DNA of 64,000 nucleotides, from NCBI RefSeq assembly GCF_014655595.1, contig NZ_BNBL01000001.1:1342148-1406147 (forward strand), read 5' to 3'. Origin of the DNA: Streptomyces griseocarneus. Its GTDB lineage: Bacteria; Actinomycetota; Actinomycetes; Streptomycetales; Streptomycetaceae. The position numbers and the translations under genes were made by a program. This document shows, piece after piece, positions 63,987-64,000 of this stretch; position 1 is the stretch's first letter, and each line of letters opens with the position of its first letter. The notes beneath the pieces are model-generated. The model was not told the DNA's origin. It did not search any database and saw only the letters and a list, made by a program, of their open reading frames with translations.

Positions 63987-64000
63987 CCGGCGTCCTGCGC

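Overview
The window is chromosomal DNA from a high-GC actinomycete, almost certainly a Streptomyces. Support comes from GC-rich codon use, frequent GTG starts with GTGA/ATGA stop-start overlaps, a rifamycin-associated element (RAE) in front of a HelR-type ATPase, a blaL/blaA/blaB beta-lactamase divergon, and tandem accessory operons. No rRNA, tRNA, insertion sequence or replication origin was recognised.

Layout. (1) 1-4.9 kb: the 5' part of a type I-E cas3 runs off the left edge. It is followed by a possible 63-residue membrane protein and a CRISPR array of 33 repeats plus one degenerate terminal repeat, read on the minus strand. (2) 4.9-6.9 kb: gene-poor DNA with a frameshifted multi-pass membrane operon remnant. 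(3) 6.9-14.6 kb: a secreted protein, helR with its RAE, class A beta-lactamase blaL divergent from blaA (LysR) and blaB (penicillin-recognising fold), and a secreted class C-like serine hydrolase. (4) 15.0-30.0 kb: a five-gene co-directional operon consisting of an MBL-fold hydrolase, a 1797-aa DUF6603/beta-propeller protein, two very large unrecognised proteins, a fibre-like protein and a glycine-rich protein. I know no described function for this set. (5) 30.0-38.7 kb: a terminal-alkyne amino acid (beta-ethynylserine, bes-type) biosynthetic cluster with besE, besD, besC, besB and besA equivalents. It also carries a linked nitroreductase, an EamA exporter and an AlaX-type tRNA-editing protein that may provide self-protection. 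(6) 38.7-41.5 kb: cyanate detoxification (cynR divergent from cynT, cynS and a CMP/dCMP-type deaminase). (7) 41.5-51.3 kb: redox and stress housekeeping, including a phytoene-dehydrogenase-like flavoprotein, two paralogous small proteins, a Rieske flavoprotein, a haem-oxygenase-like diiron protein, a CDGSH protein, a HemK2-type methyltransferase, a universal stress protein and phosphoketolase. (8) 51.5-61.5 kb: a candidate multi-component conflict (anti-phage-type) island. Five minus-strand genes are chained by GTGA overlaps: a trypsin-like/NACHT/LRR protein, a MoxR ATPase, a degenerate-vWA protein, a propeller/dead-GH13 protein and a TIR protein. A SLATT/DUF4231 membrane protein is divergent from them. 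(9) 61.5-64 kb: a secreted M28 aminopeptidase and a CBS-BON protein.

The two most noteworthy systems are the bes-type alkyne amino acid cluster and the NACHT/MoxR/vWA/dead-amylase/TIR/SLATT island. In the island both the protease-like and the amylase-like domains have lost catalytic residues and so look like sensors rather than enzymes. The DUF6603 operon is the largest block with no known role.
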